The position numbers and the translations under genes are program-made. A stretch of DNA of 64,000 nt from Flavobacteriaceae bacterium PS02293. GTDB lineage: Bacteria > Bacteroidota > Bacteroidia > Flavobacteriales > Weeksellaceae. The notes beneath the pieces were generated by a model. The model searched no databases, was not told where the DNA came from, and saw nothing but the letters and a program-made list of their open reading frames with translations. Numbering within the stretch: position 1 is the stretch's first letter; each line of letters begins with the position of its first letter. Where the stretch lies: positions 124,001 through 188,000 of the forward strand of contig JASCOV010000004.1 of NCBI GenBank assembly GCA_029960045.1. Direction: 5' to 3'. Below are positions 40,449-49,333 of this stretch, in pieces.

Positions 40449-41342
40449 ATGTATTTAGTTGGTATAATTATCTTTTTTGGACTGATTGTCCTTTTCGCAT
40501 CATTTTTCACTGTCAAGCAGGAAACTGCGGCGCTTGTAGAACGTTTGGGGAAATTTCATTCTGCCAGACATGCAGGTTTGCATTTGAAAATTCCCTTCAT
40601 TGATCAGATTTCCAAAAGAATGAATCTTCGTATTCAGCAATTGGATGTTATGATTGATACCAAAACGCTTGATAATGTTTTTGTTAAGATGAAAATTTCT
40701 GTGCAGTTTCAGGTTATCAGAACTCAGGTTGCTGATGCTTTTTATAGATTGGAAAGTCCACACGATCAGATTACTTCTTACGTTTTTGATGTTGTAAGAG
40801 CGGAAGTTCCGAAATTGAAGTTAGATGATGTATTCCTTAAAAAAGATGATATTGCAGTTGCTGTAAAAGCTGAACTTCAGGAAGCAATGCAGAGTTATGG
40901 TTACGATATAATCAAAGCTTTGGTAACAGATATTGATCCTGATGATCAGGTAAAACACGCAATGAACAGAATCAACGCTGCTGAACGCGAAAAAACTGCT
41001 GCTGAATATGAATCCGAAGCACAAAGAATTAGAATTGTAGCGGTTGCAAAAGCAGAAGCAGAATCTAAAAAACTTCAGGGACAAGGTATTGCAGATCAAA
41101 GAAGAGAAATTGCAAAAGGTCTTGAGGAATCTGTAAAAATGCTAAATGCAGCTGGAATTAGCGCTCACGAAGCTTCAGCTTTGATTGTTGTAACTCAACA
41201 TTACGATACTTTACATTCTATCGGTGCTAATAACAGGTCCAACTTAGTTTTGTTGCCTAATTCGCCGACAGCAGCAAGTTCACTGTTAAATGATTTGGTA
41301 ACGTCTATGGCTGTTTCCAAGAAAATTGAAGATACAAATTAA
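40449..41342 (+). CDS. SPFH/Band 7 (stomatin-like) membrane protein
   Basis: The 297-residue protein has one N-terminal membrane helix (YLVGIIIFFGLIVLFASFF) and a Band 7 domain at about 25-200 (ETAALVERLGKFHSARHAGL, IDTKTLDNVFVKMKISVQFQ, AMNRINAAEREKTAAEYE). A long helix with AEAESKKLQGQGIADQRREI follows, as in bacterial stomatins that form large membrane rings. No NfeD partner is adjacent. The role is membrane-domain organisation or protease control by family analogy. Confidence 0.93.
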   Translation: MYLVGIIIFFGLIVLFASFFTVKQETAALVERLGKFHSARHAGLHLKIPFIDQISKRMNLRIQQLDVMIDTKTLDNVFVKMKISVQFQVIRTQVADAFYRLESPHDQITSYVFDVVRAEVPKLKLDDVFLKKDDIAVAVKAELQEAMQSYGYDIIKALVTDIDPDDQVKHAMNRINAAEREKTAAEYESEAQRIRIVAVAKAEAESKKLQGQGIADQRREIAKGLEESVKMLNAAGISAHEASALIVVTQHYDTLHSIGANNRSNLVLLPNSPTAASSLLNDLVTSMAVSKKIEDTN

Positions 41343-41365
41343 TATAATTTTGAAAACGAATATTT

Positions 41366-41397
41366 AAAAAAAAGCCCGACTATTCGGGCTTTTTTTA
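41366..41397. terminator. Bidirectional terminator overlapping the AAA gene stop codon
   Basis: AAAAAGCCCGA pairs with TCGGGCTTTTT around CTAT. The TAA stop of the minus-strand AAA gene (41395-41397) lies in the T-tract. Confidence 0.9.
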
Positions 41398-42741
41398 TGT
41401 CTCATCAGTTTTGAATCCAATTGTTCTTACTGGTTTTTCTTTGGCCTTATAACTGTCAAGTTCTTTTTTTAAACCTTCGATTCTGACTGCAAAACGGTCA
41501 TAAGAATTAGCAGTAGCTTCCATTACGAATTGTTGAACATTATTCAGGTAATCATTCGTTAGTTTATATGCAGACTCTTTGAAAGAAGCTTCCAGAATGG
41601 TCTGATTTATTGTTATATTTTCTGTTCTGTTTTTCAAATAAGAACTTCTGATTCTCTTTTTCAGACTTTGGGTAAAGTCGACAATCATTGTGTTGGAGAA
41701 AACTTTCATTTTTTCGGCGGTCAGCATCCAGAAGGGGATTTTGTCAGCTTTGTTTTCTTGCAGGATTTTTAATAAGGTTGCATTTTCGTTCAGATTTTTT
41801 GTCATATTGAAAAGCAGCATTTCCGCGCGTTCCTGCAAATTTGGTGGGAAGATTGGAATCAGGACATCAAATCTTCCGGGCGCAATAATTTCTGTTTCAA
41901 TTCCTGCCAATTCTTTTGCAGAACCAATCATTAGAAGGTTTTCCTTCTCAAATTTTTCTATGTTTTGAAAAATACAATCTTTAACTTCCTCGTTGTCATT
42001 ATTTATGATTTGGTTTTCTTTTCTTTGAGCCATTATTTCATCAAAATTTTCAAGGAAAAGGATAACGTTGTTTTTTTTGAGCATTTCGGAAAGATAGCTG
42101 TCAAAATTTGTTTTGTTATCATTTTCAGTAGTCGATTTTAGTCTGGATTTCAGAATCTCCAAAAATTCAAAATCAATCATCTCTGCAATCTTTCTCGCCC
42201 AGAAGATTTTACCGCTTCCCGGAGGTCCGTAGACTATTAATCCGGCAGCTTTCTGAATGCCCCAGTTTTTTGATTGTTCAGGATTGATAAATGGTTCCAG
42301 CATATCATAAATGTAGAAAAACAAATCTCTGTAACCAATGAAATCTCTTTGCTTCAGTTCGGTTTGGTTGCCGAAATAATTGTAAATAAACTGATAATTT
42401 CCGCCAAGTTGATTGTCAATTCCAAATGTCGAGACAGAAGATTTGAAAATGCCATTATCGTAAATATTTGGCAATTTGTTTTGGATAACCTGTTCAACTT
42501 TTTGTGTCGGCTGATGGATTTTTTCAGCAATCTGTTTTACACTTTTTTCTTCGTTCAGGTCTTTATCATATTTTTTCAGGAATTCCTGATTTTCTGTAGC
42601 AAAAGTTTCGAAATTTTGTGTAATATTAAGATTCGGAGAAAGACAGTCGGATATTTCAAGATCAAAATCCTGAATGAATTGTCGAATGCTTTCTTCGGAA
42701 ACATCTAGTTTTTTGGAAATTTCTGTGATGCTGTAGATCAT
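41395..42741 (-). CDS. AAA-type ATPase with degenerate nucleotide-binding motifs
   Basis: The 448-residue protein has a helix-turn-helix-like N-terminus (ITEISKKLDVSEESIRQFI), a second similar segment near 66-90, and an AAA domain at about 135-310 of the FtsH/Cdc48 type. Walker A is GPPGSGKI (172-179), with Ile for the usual Thr/Ser. Walker B is ILFLENFDE, with E231-N232 in place of Asp-Glu. Sensor 1 reads IGSAKEL without the usual asparagine. APGRFD, the arginine segment, is kept. So ATP binding may remain but hydrolysis is doubtful. A helical tail follows. The partner is unknown; it stands alone between convergent and divergent genes. Confidence 0.78.
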   Translation of the reverse strand: MIYSITEISKKLDVSEESIRQFIQDFDLEISDCLSPNLNITQNFETFATENQEFLKKYDKDLNEEKSVKQIAEKIHQPTQKVEQVIQNKLPNIYDNGIFKSSVSTFGIDNQLGGNYQFIYNYFGNQTELKQRDFIGYRDLFFYIYDMLEPFINPEQSKNWGIQKAAGLIVYGPPGSGKIFWARKIAEMIDFEFLEILKSRLKSTTENDNKTNFDSYLSEMLKKNNVILFLENFDEIMAQRKENQIINNDNEEVKDCIFQNIEKFEKENLLMIGSAKELAGIETEIIAPGRFDVLIPIFPPNLQERAEMLLFNMTKNLNENATLLKILQENKADKIPFWMLTAEKMKVFSNTMIVDFTQSLKKRIRSSYLKNRTENITINQTILEASFKESAYKLTNDYLNNVQQFVMEATANSYDRFAVRIEGLKKELDSYKAKEKPVRTIGFKTDET

Positions 42742-42830
42742 TTTTTAAATGTTTTTAATTATTTAACAAAAACTATACAAATTAGAGTAACAATTTATCC
42801 AATAATAAGACTTTTATACAAAATATTTAT

Positions 42831-43730
42831 ATGGGAAAAATTCTGGAAGTCAAAAACTTAACCAAAAAATTCAAGCAAATTGCTGTGAATAATATTTCCT
42901 TCGATGTAGAGAAAGGAAATGTTTATGGTCTTTTGGGGCCAAACGGAAGCGGAAAATCTACAACATTCGGGATGCTGCTTTCGACAATCAATCCAACTTC
43001 CGGAAACTGGAAATGGTTCGGAAAAGAAGGAACAGATACGGATACTTTAAAAAAAATCGGAGCAATTATCGAGCAACCCAATTTTTATCCTTATCTAAGT
43101 GCTCAAAAGAATCTGGAAATTGTAGCGACAATTAAAGGTGTTTCTTATCAAAGAATCGATCAGGTTTTGGAAACCGTCAATCTTTTGGCCAGGAAAAAAG
43201 ATGCTTTCTCAACTTACTCTCTTGGGATGAAACAACGTCTGGCAATTGCTTCTGCATTATTAGCAAACCCAGAAGTTTTGATTCTTGATGAACCTACAAA
43301 TGGTCTGGATCCGGAAGGAATTATTCAAATTCGAGATATTATTAATTCAATTGCAAAATCCGGAACTACGATTATCGTTGCAAGTCATCTTTTGGATGAG
43401 ATTGAGAAAATTTGCAGTCACGTAATTGTTCTAAAACAAGGGACAGCAATCTATTCCGGTTCTGTAGATGCAATGAGTAATACAAAAGGTTTCTTTGAAT
43501 TGAAATCAGATGATGCAAACGCACTGATTTCAGCTTTAAATAGTTTAAACATATTCTCGAGCGTTAAGGAAAAAGAACATTTGATTATTGCGCAGATTTC
43601 AGAAGAGATTTCGGCTTCAGAACTTAATAAAAAACTATTCGAAAAAGGGATTTTCTTGTCTCATCTGCAAAAGAAAAAAGAAAGCCTCGAAACCCAATTC
43701 CTTGAACTTGTAAAACAATCCAACTCATGA
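42831..43730 (+). CDS. ABC transporter ATP-binding protein
   Basis: The 299-residue protein is a type-2 exporter ATPase. Walker A is GLLGPNGSGKST, the Q-loop IGAIIEQPNFYPYLSA, the signature YSLGMKQRLAIA, Walker B VLILDEPTNGLDP and the switch histidine ASHLLDE. The C-terminal 80 residues are the extension usual for bacitracin/antibiotic- or gliding-type exporters. It overlaps the permease gene by four bases (ATGA), so both make one complex. The substrate is not known. Confidence 0.94.
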   Translation: MGKILEVKNLTKKFKQIAVNNISFDVEKGNVYGLLGPNGSGKSTTFGMLLSTINPTSGNWKWFGKEGTDTDTLKKIGAIIEQPNFYPYLSAQKNLEIVATIKGVSYQRIDQVLETVNLLARKKDAFSTYSLGMKQRLAIASALLANPEVLILDEPTNGLDPEGIIQIRDIINSIAKSGTTIIVASHLLDEIEKICSHVIVLKQGTAIYSGSVDAMSNTKGFFELKSDDANALISALNSLNIFSSVKEKEHLIIAQISEEISASELNKKLFEKGIFLSHLQKKKESLETQFLELVKQSNS

Positions 43731-44572
43731 TTAGATTATTAAAATTAGAATATCTTAAGAATCTGAATTACAAACCATTCAAGATTTTTGCAATTTTGTA
43801 CTTCATTGTTTTGATTGCATTGCTGTTTATTGGATTAGTGGATTTCGATCTTTTCGGAAATAAGATTAACCTTAAGGAGCAAGGAATGTACAATTTTCCA
43901 AGTGTTTGGAATTTCACAACCTACATTGTTGGACTGTTGAAAATTTTCCTTGGTTGTATTATTGTTTTTTCTATCTGTCAGGAATTTAGCAATAGGATGT
44001 TCAAGCAAAATCTAATTGATGGACTGAGTAGGGAAGAATTCATTTTTTCGAAACTTTTGACGATTTTGCTTTTAACAGGCTTTTCTACATTGGTTGTTTT
44101 TGTTTTGGCTTTTGTCTTAGGTAAAAGTTATTCTGATACGCAGGAAAGTGATTTGATATTTAAAGAAATCTATTTCATTTTTAATTACTTTTTAAAATTA
44201 TTTAGTTTCTTTTCACTTTTGATGTTTTTGTCTATTCTTTTTAGAAAGTCGATTTTTGTCTTTCTTGGATTTTTCATGTTTTGGTTCGTAGAGAAAATTT
44301 TAATAGGCGTAGAATCATTTGGAGTAATGCGTAATATCGATGAATTACAACGGGCTAAAATTTTGAACACGAAGATTTTTTATACGGATTATCTGCCTTT
44401 AGAAAGTATGTCTAATTTGATCCCAAATCCATTGGTAAGAACCAATATGGCAAAGCTGCTGGGGATGCAATTCAAATTTGAATATCCTGTGGAAAGTGTA
44501 ATAGCTTGTTTAGTTTGGACAGCTGTTTTTATTGCTGGAAGTTATTACATTCTTAAGAAAAAAGATTGGTAA
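43727..44572 (+). CDS. ABC transporter permease
   Basis: The 281-residue protein has six membrane helices and a cytoplasmic loop with FSICQEFSNRMFKQNLIDGL and SREEFIFSKLL, the coupling segment of ABC-2 type permeases. It is the membrane partner of the ATPase whose gene overlaps its start. There is no extracytoplasmic domain that would point to a substrate. A terminator follows at 44675. Confidence 0.9.
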   Translation: MIRLLKLEYLKNLNYKPFKIFAILYFIVLIALLFIGLVDFDLFGNKINLKEQGMYNFPSVWNFTTYIVGLLKIFLGCIIVFSICQEFSNRMFKQNLIDGLSREEFIFSKLLTILLLTGFSTLVVFVLAFVLGKSYSDTQESDLIFKEIYFIFNYFLKLFSFFSLLMFLSILFRKSIFVFLGFFMFWFVEKILIGVESFGVMRNIDELQRAKILNTKIFYTDYLPLESMSNLIPNPLVRTNMAKLLGMQFKFEYPVESVIACLVWTAVFIAGSYYILKKKDW

Positions 44573-44674
44573 AATAACTTTAAGTAAATATTTTAAAACA
44601 TTATAATTAAGTAATATATGATTTTTATTTAAAGTTAAATTTAACTAAATGTTTGAATTGAAAAATTAAAATTT

Positions 44675-44706
44675 AAAATCACTGAATGTATTTTCAGTGG
44701 TTTTAT
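44675..44706 (+). terminator. Terminator of the ABC transporter operon
   Basis: AAAATCACTGAA pairs with TTCAGTGGTTTT (one U-G) around a short loop, followed by ATTATG. It is about 100 bases past the permease stop. Confidence 0.7.
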
Positions 44707-44797
44707 TATGTTAAATTGATCTTTAAAGTGTTAAAAAATGCTGTATTTAAAGGCTTTTTTGAGTCTTATTTTTAACCCAACTTTAACTTTTAAAGTG

Positions 44798-44827
44798 TTG
44801 ATTTTAACAATAAAACGGATAATTTTG
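44798..44827 (+). promoter_or_regulatory. Consensus promoter of batC-batD, leaderless
   Basis: TTG (44798-44800), 19 bases, then TAATTTTG (44820-44827), a full match to the Bacteroidota consensus. The ATG at 44833 is only five bases downstream, so transcription would begin at or next to the start codon. Confidence 0.75.
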
Positions 44828-44832
44828 TATCG

Positions 44833-45567
44833 ATGAATATTAAGTTTACTTTAGTCCTGATTTTTATGATTATTTCTTCGCAATTCCTTGTTGCGCAGAA
44901 AAGTTATAATGCGTTGGTTTACGAAGGTAATAAGAAATTCGATGCCAAAGAGTATGACGCCTCATCAAGTAAATATCTGGAAGCGATTGCCGAAAAGAAC
45001 AGCAATTATACGGCTCATTACAACCTCGGAAATGCGCTTTATAAAAGCAAAAAATATGAAGAGGCTACTGCAGAATACGAGAAAGCTGCAAAATATACCA
45101 AAAGTAAATACGAAAAAGCTGCCGCTCTTTACAATATGGGCAACGTCTCAATCCAATCCAATAATCCTGAAAAAGCAGCTGACTATTACAAACAGGCTTT
45201 AAAGCAAGATCCTTACAACGAGTCTATTCGTAAGAATTATGAGATTGCAATGCTGAAGGACAAGGAGAAAAAAGACAAGCAAAAACAAAAGGAGAACAAA
45301 GGAAAAGGCGGCGACAAAGATCAGAAAGGTAAAGATGATTCTGATAAAGGCGATCAAAAAAAGAATCAGCAGGACGGAAAAGGCGATAATCAAAAAGGTA
45401 ATGACCAAGGAAAGCCAAATCAGCCTAAGAAAGAAGAAAATAAAATACCGGAAGAAGCAGAAAGAGAAATCCTGAAAGACATAGAAAATAGGGAAAAAGA
45501 AACTGCAAGAAGAATTTTAAACAAAAAATCCAACTCTATGCCGCAAAGCAATGAGAAGGATTGGTAA
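44833..45567 (+). CDS. batC: Tetratricopeptide protein BatC
   Basis: The 244-residue protein has a signal peptide (cleavage near FLVAQ), three TPR units at about 25-145 (YNALVYEGNKKFDAKEYDAS, YTAHYNLGNALYKSKKYEEA, AAALYNMGNVSIQSNNPEKA) and a long Lys/Gly/Asp-rich, disordered segment (150-205). The next gene is batD, starting one base after the stop, which supports the BatC assignment. Bat proteins form a periplasmic/inner-membrane complex first linked to aerotolerance in Bacteroides. The usual batA and batB genes are not upstream here. Confidence 0.87.
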   Translation: MNIKFTLVLIFMIISSQFLVAQKSYNALVYEGNKKFDAKEYDASSSKYLEAIAEKNSNYTAHYNLGNALYKSKKYEEATAEYEKAAKYTKSKYEKAAALYNMGNVSIQSNNPEKAADYYKQALKQDPYNESIRKNYEIAMLKDKEKKDKQKQKENKGKGGDKDQKGKDDSDKGDQKKNQQDGKGDNQKGNDQGKPNQPKKEENKIPEEAEREILKDIENREKETARRILNKKSNSMPQSNEKDW

Positions 45568-47304
45568 ATGATAAGAAAAAATTTATACATATTATTCCTT
45601 TTAGCATCGGGCTTTTCCCTTGCTCAGGTTAACCTTTATTCAGAGGTTAATACGCAGGATTCCCGTGTCAATACACCAATTACATTTACTGTAGTTTTGG
45701 AGATTTTTGGTGAAGATCTTGTACAGGAAACGCCAATTAAGCTTCCTGATCTTACTAAGTTCGAATACGCTGTTTCTTCTGAACAGAATACTGTAATAGA
45801 TCCAGTAAAAAAAATCAGAATAAATGAAATGGTTTATCAGTTTTTACTAAGTCCAAAACAGGCTGGAAATGTAAGAATTGGATCTGCTCTTGTGAAAATC
45901 AATGGGAAAATTTATAAAACAGAACCTATTGATATTTTTGTAAAAGAAGCTGAGAAAAAACCTCTGGCAACCAACAATCCTGCTAAGAATATGTATCTCA
46001 ATATGCAGCTGGAAGAACGAGAAGTTTACAAAGATGAACCTGTTGTAGTAGTTTTGAAAGCTTTCTCCAGAAATATTTCAAATTTCCGACATCTGGAACC
46101 CGCCAAATTTGAACCTGCCAGAAATCTTGCAATCCGTTCTATTGCTAACTTTGACGAATCGATAGAAGATTCTGAAAATAACTACTCTTCCCAGATTATT
46201 GGGATGTTTGTAATTGTACCAAAAGTTGCAGGCATAATGGATGTTCCTGCGATGGAAGTTCCTTTTACAAATCACAAAAATGTTTTGATTTCCAACAAAG
46301 CGAAACTTACTGTCAAAAAATTACCAGAAGGTGCACCAGAAAATTTCAATAACGCAGTTGGAAAGTATGATGTAAAAATCGAAATGGTTGACAAAGGAAA
46401 AGAGAATTTTGAGATCAATAAAGCTTTCAATATTTCTGTTAAAGTATCTGGCTGTGGCAATCTTTCACCGTCCATTGTTCCGAAAATTCTGCCTTCTCCT
46501 GATTATGAAATTTTTGAACCTAAGATTGTTAATAATTCTACACCAACAATCAAAGGAATTGAAGGTGAGGTAGAAGCGCAATACGTGATCATTCCTAAAA
46601 AAAGAGGCGATTTGAAAATCACAACAGAAGATTTTTCTTATTTCGATCCGAAAGAAGAAAAGTATGTGGAAGTTGGATCTAAATTTTTGGCACTCAATGC
46701 CGTAAATGCACAAGATATTGCTAATGCTAAAACGACTTTGCAAAAAGTAAATGAATATACCAATACCGTTTTGGAAAAAGTGGATTCTCCAGTAATGAGC
46801 ACTCAAAAACTGAAGGTAAAAGAACATAAAAAAATCAGTTGGCTTGTGATTTTTGGAAACCTCTTCATTGTTGGAGTTGGTGCAATGATATTTCTTTATT
46901 TTAATAAAAAAATTAAGGATAAGAAAAGAGAAGATCTTGACAAGAAAAAGATTGCATCACAACCAATTGTTACGATTGCAGAAACCGAAGCGATGTTGAA
47001 AAATAATGTTTCATTTGATGTTGATTCCCATTTCAATTATTTACAGAAGATGATTGATGAAGGTAATGCTTCTAAGTTTTTTGAAGGATTTGAAGATCTG
47101 AAATCTGATGCTGACCAATATTGCAAAACCAAATATTCATCTGATTTCAAAGATTATCTGAAACTTAATTTTGGGCAAAGCGAGTCTGAAAAATTCAATC
47201 AATTGATTTCCAAAGTTAATATCGAAAAGTACTCACCATACTCAACCAAAGAGAATCAAACGGAAATTTTGAAAGAAATAGAAGAAGTCTATAATAAGCT
47301 TTAG
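45568..47304 (+). CDS. batD: BatD family protein (aerotolerance-related)
   Basis: The 578-residue protein has a signal peptide (SGFSLAQ), several beta-sandwich domains (VNTPITFTVVLEIFGED, EREVYKDEPVVVVLKAFSR, FNISVKVSGCGNLSPSIVPK, QYVIIPKKRGDLKI), one membrane helix near residue 425-445 (ISWLVIFGNLFIVGVGAMIF) and a cytoplasmic tail. This is the BatD plan. CGNLSP is the most conserved segment. It directly follows batC, without a gap. Confidence 0.92.
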   Translation: MIRKNLYILFLLASGFSLAQVNLYSEVNTQDSRVNTPITFTVVLEIFGEDLVQETPIKLPDLTKFEYAVSSEQNTVIDPVKKIRINEMVYQFLLSPKQAGNVRIGSALVKINGKIYKTEPIDIFVKEAEKKPLATNNPAKNMYLNMQLEEREVYKDEPVVVVLKAFSRNISNFRHLEPAKFEPARNLAIRSIANFDESIEDSENNYSSQIIGMFVIVPKVAGIMDVPAMEVPFTNHKNVLISNKAKLTVKKLPEGAPENFNNAVGKYDVKIEMVDKGKENFEINKAFNISVKVSGCGNLSPSIVPKILPSPDYEIFEPKIVNNSTPTIKGIEGEVEAQYVIIPKKRGDLKITTEDFSYFDPKEEKYVEVGSKFLALNAVNAQDIANAKTTLQKVNEYTNTVLEKVDSPVMSTQKLKVKEHKKISWLVIFGNLFIVGVGAMIFLYFNKKIKDKKREDLDKKKIASQPIVTIAETEAMLKNNVSFDVDSHFNYLQKMIDEGNASKFFEGFEDLKSDADQYCKTKYSSDFKDYLKLNFGQSESEKFNQLISKVNIEKYSPYSTKENQTEILKEIEEVYNKL

Positions 47305-47325
47305 AGAATTGTCAAAAATAATTCA

Positions 47326-47333
47326 TATTTTTG
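47326..47333 (+). promoter_or_regulatory. -7 promoter element of marC
   Basis: TATTTTTG fits TAnnTTTG and ends 22 bases before the ATG at 47356. A TTG at 47309-47311 is closer than usual (14 bases). Confidence 0.5.
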
Positions 47334-47355
47334 CGAAATCTTTAAAATTAAAGTT

Positions 47356-47958
47356 ATGGAATTTTTAGAAGAGTTTTCAATCAAAGAAACAATGACCGCT
47401 TTTATGGTTTTGTTTGCTGTAATTGATATTTTGGGATCGGTTCCGATCATTGTTTCGTTACGTCAAAAATTCGGAAAGATTGAGTCTGAAAAAGCTGCAA
47501 TTGTTGCAGGATTATTGATGATTTCGTTTCTTTTTATTGGGAATAATATTCTGAAATTCATTGGAGTAGATGTCAATTCTTTTGCAATTGCAGGAGCTTT
47601 TGTAATCTTCATCATCGCAATAGAAATGATTTTGGGAATCGAAATTCATAAAACAAATCAGCCTCAAGCTGCATCTATTGTTCCGATTGCATTTCCATTA
47701 ATTGCAGGAGCCGGAACTTTGACCACAACGCTTTCATTAAGAGCAGAATATCACGATATCAACATTATTTGTGGAATTGTCCTAAATACTATTTTGGTTT
47801 ATGCTGTTTTGAGATTAGCACCTTGGATAGAGAAAAAACTAGGCGAAGGATCATTGCAGGTTTTGCAAAAAGTTTTCGGAATTATCCTTTTGGCTATCTC
47901 TATTAAATTATTTACCGCTAACTTTGCACAGTTATTTCAGAACTATATTCATTTTTAA
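47356..47958 (+). CDS. MarC family integral membrane protein
   Basis: The 200-residue protein has six membrane helices and the family segments FMVLFAVIDILGSVPIIVSL, IEMILGIEIHKT and VPIAFPLIAGAGTLTT. MarC/UPF0056 proteins have no proven transport role. Codons after its stop lead within 12 bases to a second small membrane protein, so the two share a transcript. Confidence 0.92.
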   Translation: MEFLEEFSIKETMTAFMVLFAVIDILGSVPIIVSLRQKFGKIESEKAAIVAGLLMISFLFIGNNILKFIGVDVNSFAIAGAFVIFIIAIEMILGIEIHKTNQPQAASIVPIAFPLIAGAGTLTTTLSLRAEYHDINIICGIVLNTILVYAVLRLAPWIEKKLGEGSLQVLQKVFGIILLAISIKLFTANFAQLFQNYIHF

Positions 47959-47970
47959 AATTTCATCAGA

Positions 47971-48165
47971 ATGAAAACATTTTATAAAGTATTCCTTGTC
48001 GTTTTTATCTTCTCAATTGCAGTAAGTTTTTATGCGCTGGATTGGCAGGCAGGATTTATGGACGATGAGAATACGAAATTCATATTTTCTATTGCGGCCG
48101 GAATCTTAGGAATCATTGTCGTTTACATTCTCCATCTGTGGAGCAAACTGGCAGAGAAAAAATAA
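47971..48165 (+). CDS. Small two-helix membrane protein
   Basis: The 64-residue protein has two membrane helices (FLVVFIFSIAVSFYAL and FIFSIAAGILGIIVVYILHL) joined by a short acidic loop (GFMDDENTK) and a basic tail (AEKK). It starts 12 bases after marC and ends in a terminator. No family is recognised; the position suggests a link to MarC or a general envelope role. Confidence 0.72.
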   Translation: MKTFYKVFLVVFIFSIAVSFYALDWQAGFMDDENTKFIFSIAAGILGIIVVYILHLWSKLAEKK

Positions 48166-48197
48166 AAAAACGCTTCAGATTTCTGAAGCGTTTTTTG
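48165..48197. terminator. Bidirectional terminator after marC operon
   Basis: AAAAAACGCTTCAGA pairs with TCTGAAGCGTTTTTT around a minimal TT loop. It lies between convergent genes and touches the stop of the 64-residue protein gene. Confidence 0.88.
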
Positions 48198-48223
48198 TTT
48201 GTGGAAACTTATAAATTAGTTTT

Positions 48224-49294
48224 CTACTTTTTCAAGTAAGATAAAATTTGATCAGAACCATCGAATATTTCCTCAACCACTCCTTTTTCGTTGATCAGAT
48301 ACATTACAGGATAACCGGAAATTCCGTATTCTTTTTCGATGTCTTTGCGGTTGACTATTGTAGGATAATTAGTTTTATACTTTTGATAATATTTTTTGGC
48401 AGTTTCTAAAGAATTGGATTCCAGAAAAGTAATGAGCTTAATATTCTTATCAAATGTCAGATTTGATTGACTCATAAATTCTGTAACACTTTTCGAAGCA
48501 CCACAATTGGTAGAAGAAAAGAGTAGAAGTGTTTTATTTTTGGGGATATTCTTGAACGATATTTTATTATTATTATTCAAATCATTTCCTTCAAAAATTG
48601 GTGCTTTTATATTTTTTGCTAATGGTTTTAAAGTTTCAATTCTTTCAAAATATTTCAGAGCAAATTTTTCCGGAATCTTAACTTCTAATTCCTTCTTCGA
48701 ATCATTAAAAACATAATCATCAAATTTGTAGGTAATCGTCTGTCCAAGCTTGTTATCAACATAACTTTTTCTTTCGAACTGGGAAATAGTGTTTTCCTGA
48801 GAAATATAAATATGGAATTCGACTGTAATTCTTTTTCCTTCATATTCAAGTTTATCTTGTATCACAGAATAATGTGAGAGTTTTTGTCCTCCAATTGTAG
48901 CTTCATCTACATATTTCCAATCATAGGATAACAGAGAAACTGGACCATATTGTTTTAATCTTGAAGACTCAAGTGCTTCTTTTTGGTTTATTTTTTCCTC
49001 ATATCTGTAATATGATTTTTCATCATTACGAACTTCTGTGAAAATCTCATCCTTATAAAATTGCTCTTTATTTCCACTTTTACTTGAGAATTCGAAATCA
49101 CTTTTTTCTGGATAATAGATCGAATACAATGTTGTCCAACTGCTAACTTCATCTGTGTCAGGATTTGGATAAAATGCAGTTTCTTTGTAGGTTATGGAAT
49201 TAGCTTTATTATATTTTTCTCTGGTTTTTTGTAGTTGGTCATTATTTCCGTAAAATATAAAATGAAGCAGAGAAAAGAGTAGAAGTTTGGTCAT
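48224..49294 (-). CDS. Thioredoxin-like periplasmic protein with single-cysteine CxxS site
   Basis: The 356-residue protein has a weak N-terminal signal and a beta-rich N-terminal domain (about 20-225). The C-terminal 130 residues resemble TlpA/thioredoxin: LLLFSSTNCGASKSV holds the active-site position, but the second cysteine is serine (CGAS). YGISGYPVMYLINEKG gives the cis-proline loop. With one cysteine it cannot act as a normal disulfide reductase; it might hold mixed disulfides or have only a structural role. It ends near the marC terminator. Confidence 0.75.
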   Translation of the reverse strand: MTKLLLFSLLHFIFYGNNDQLQKTREKYNKANSITYKETAFYPNPDTDEVSSWTTLYSIYYPEKSDFEFSSKSGNKEQFYKDEIFTEVRNDEKSYYRYEEKINQKEALESSRLKQYGPVSLLSYDWKYVDEATIGGQKLSHYSVIQDKLEYEGKRITVEFHIYISQENTISQFERKSYVDNKLGQTITYKFDDYVFNDSKKELEVKIPEKFALKYFERIETLKPLAKNIKAPIFEGNDLNNNNKISFKNIPKNKTLLLFSSTNCGASKSVTEFMSQSNLTFDKNIKLITFLESNSLETAKKYYQKYKTNYPTIVNRKDIEKEYGISGYPVMYLINEKGVVEEIFDGSDQILSYLKK

Positions 49295-49333
49295 TTGTTA
49301 TTAGTTTTTAAAATAATTTACTTGAATCTATGT

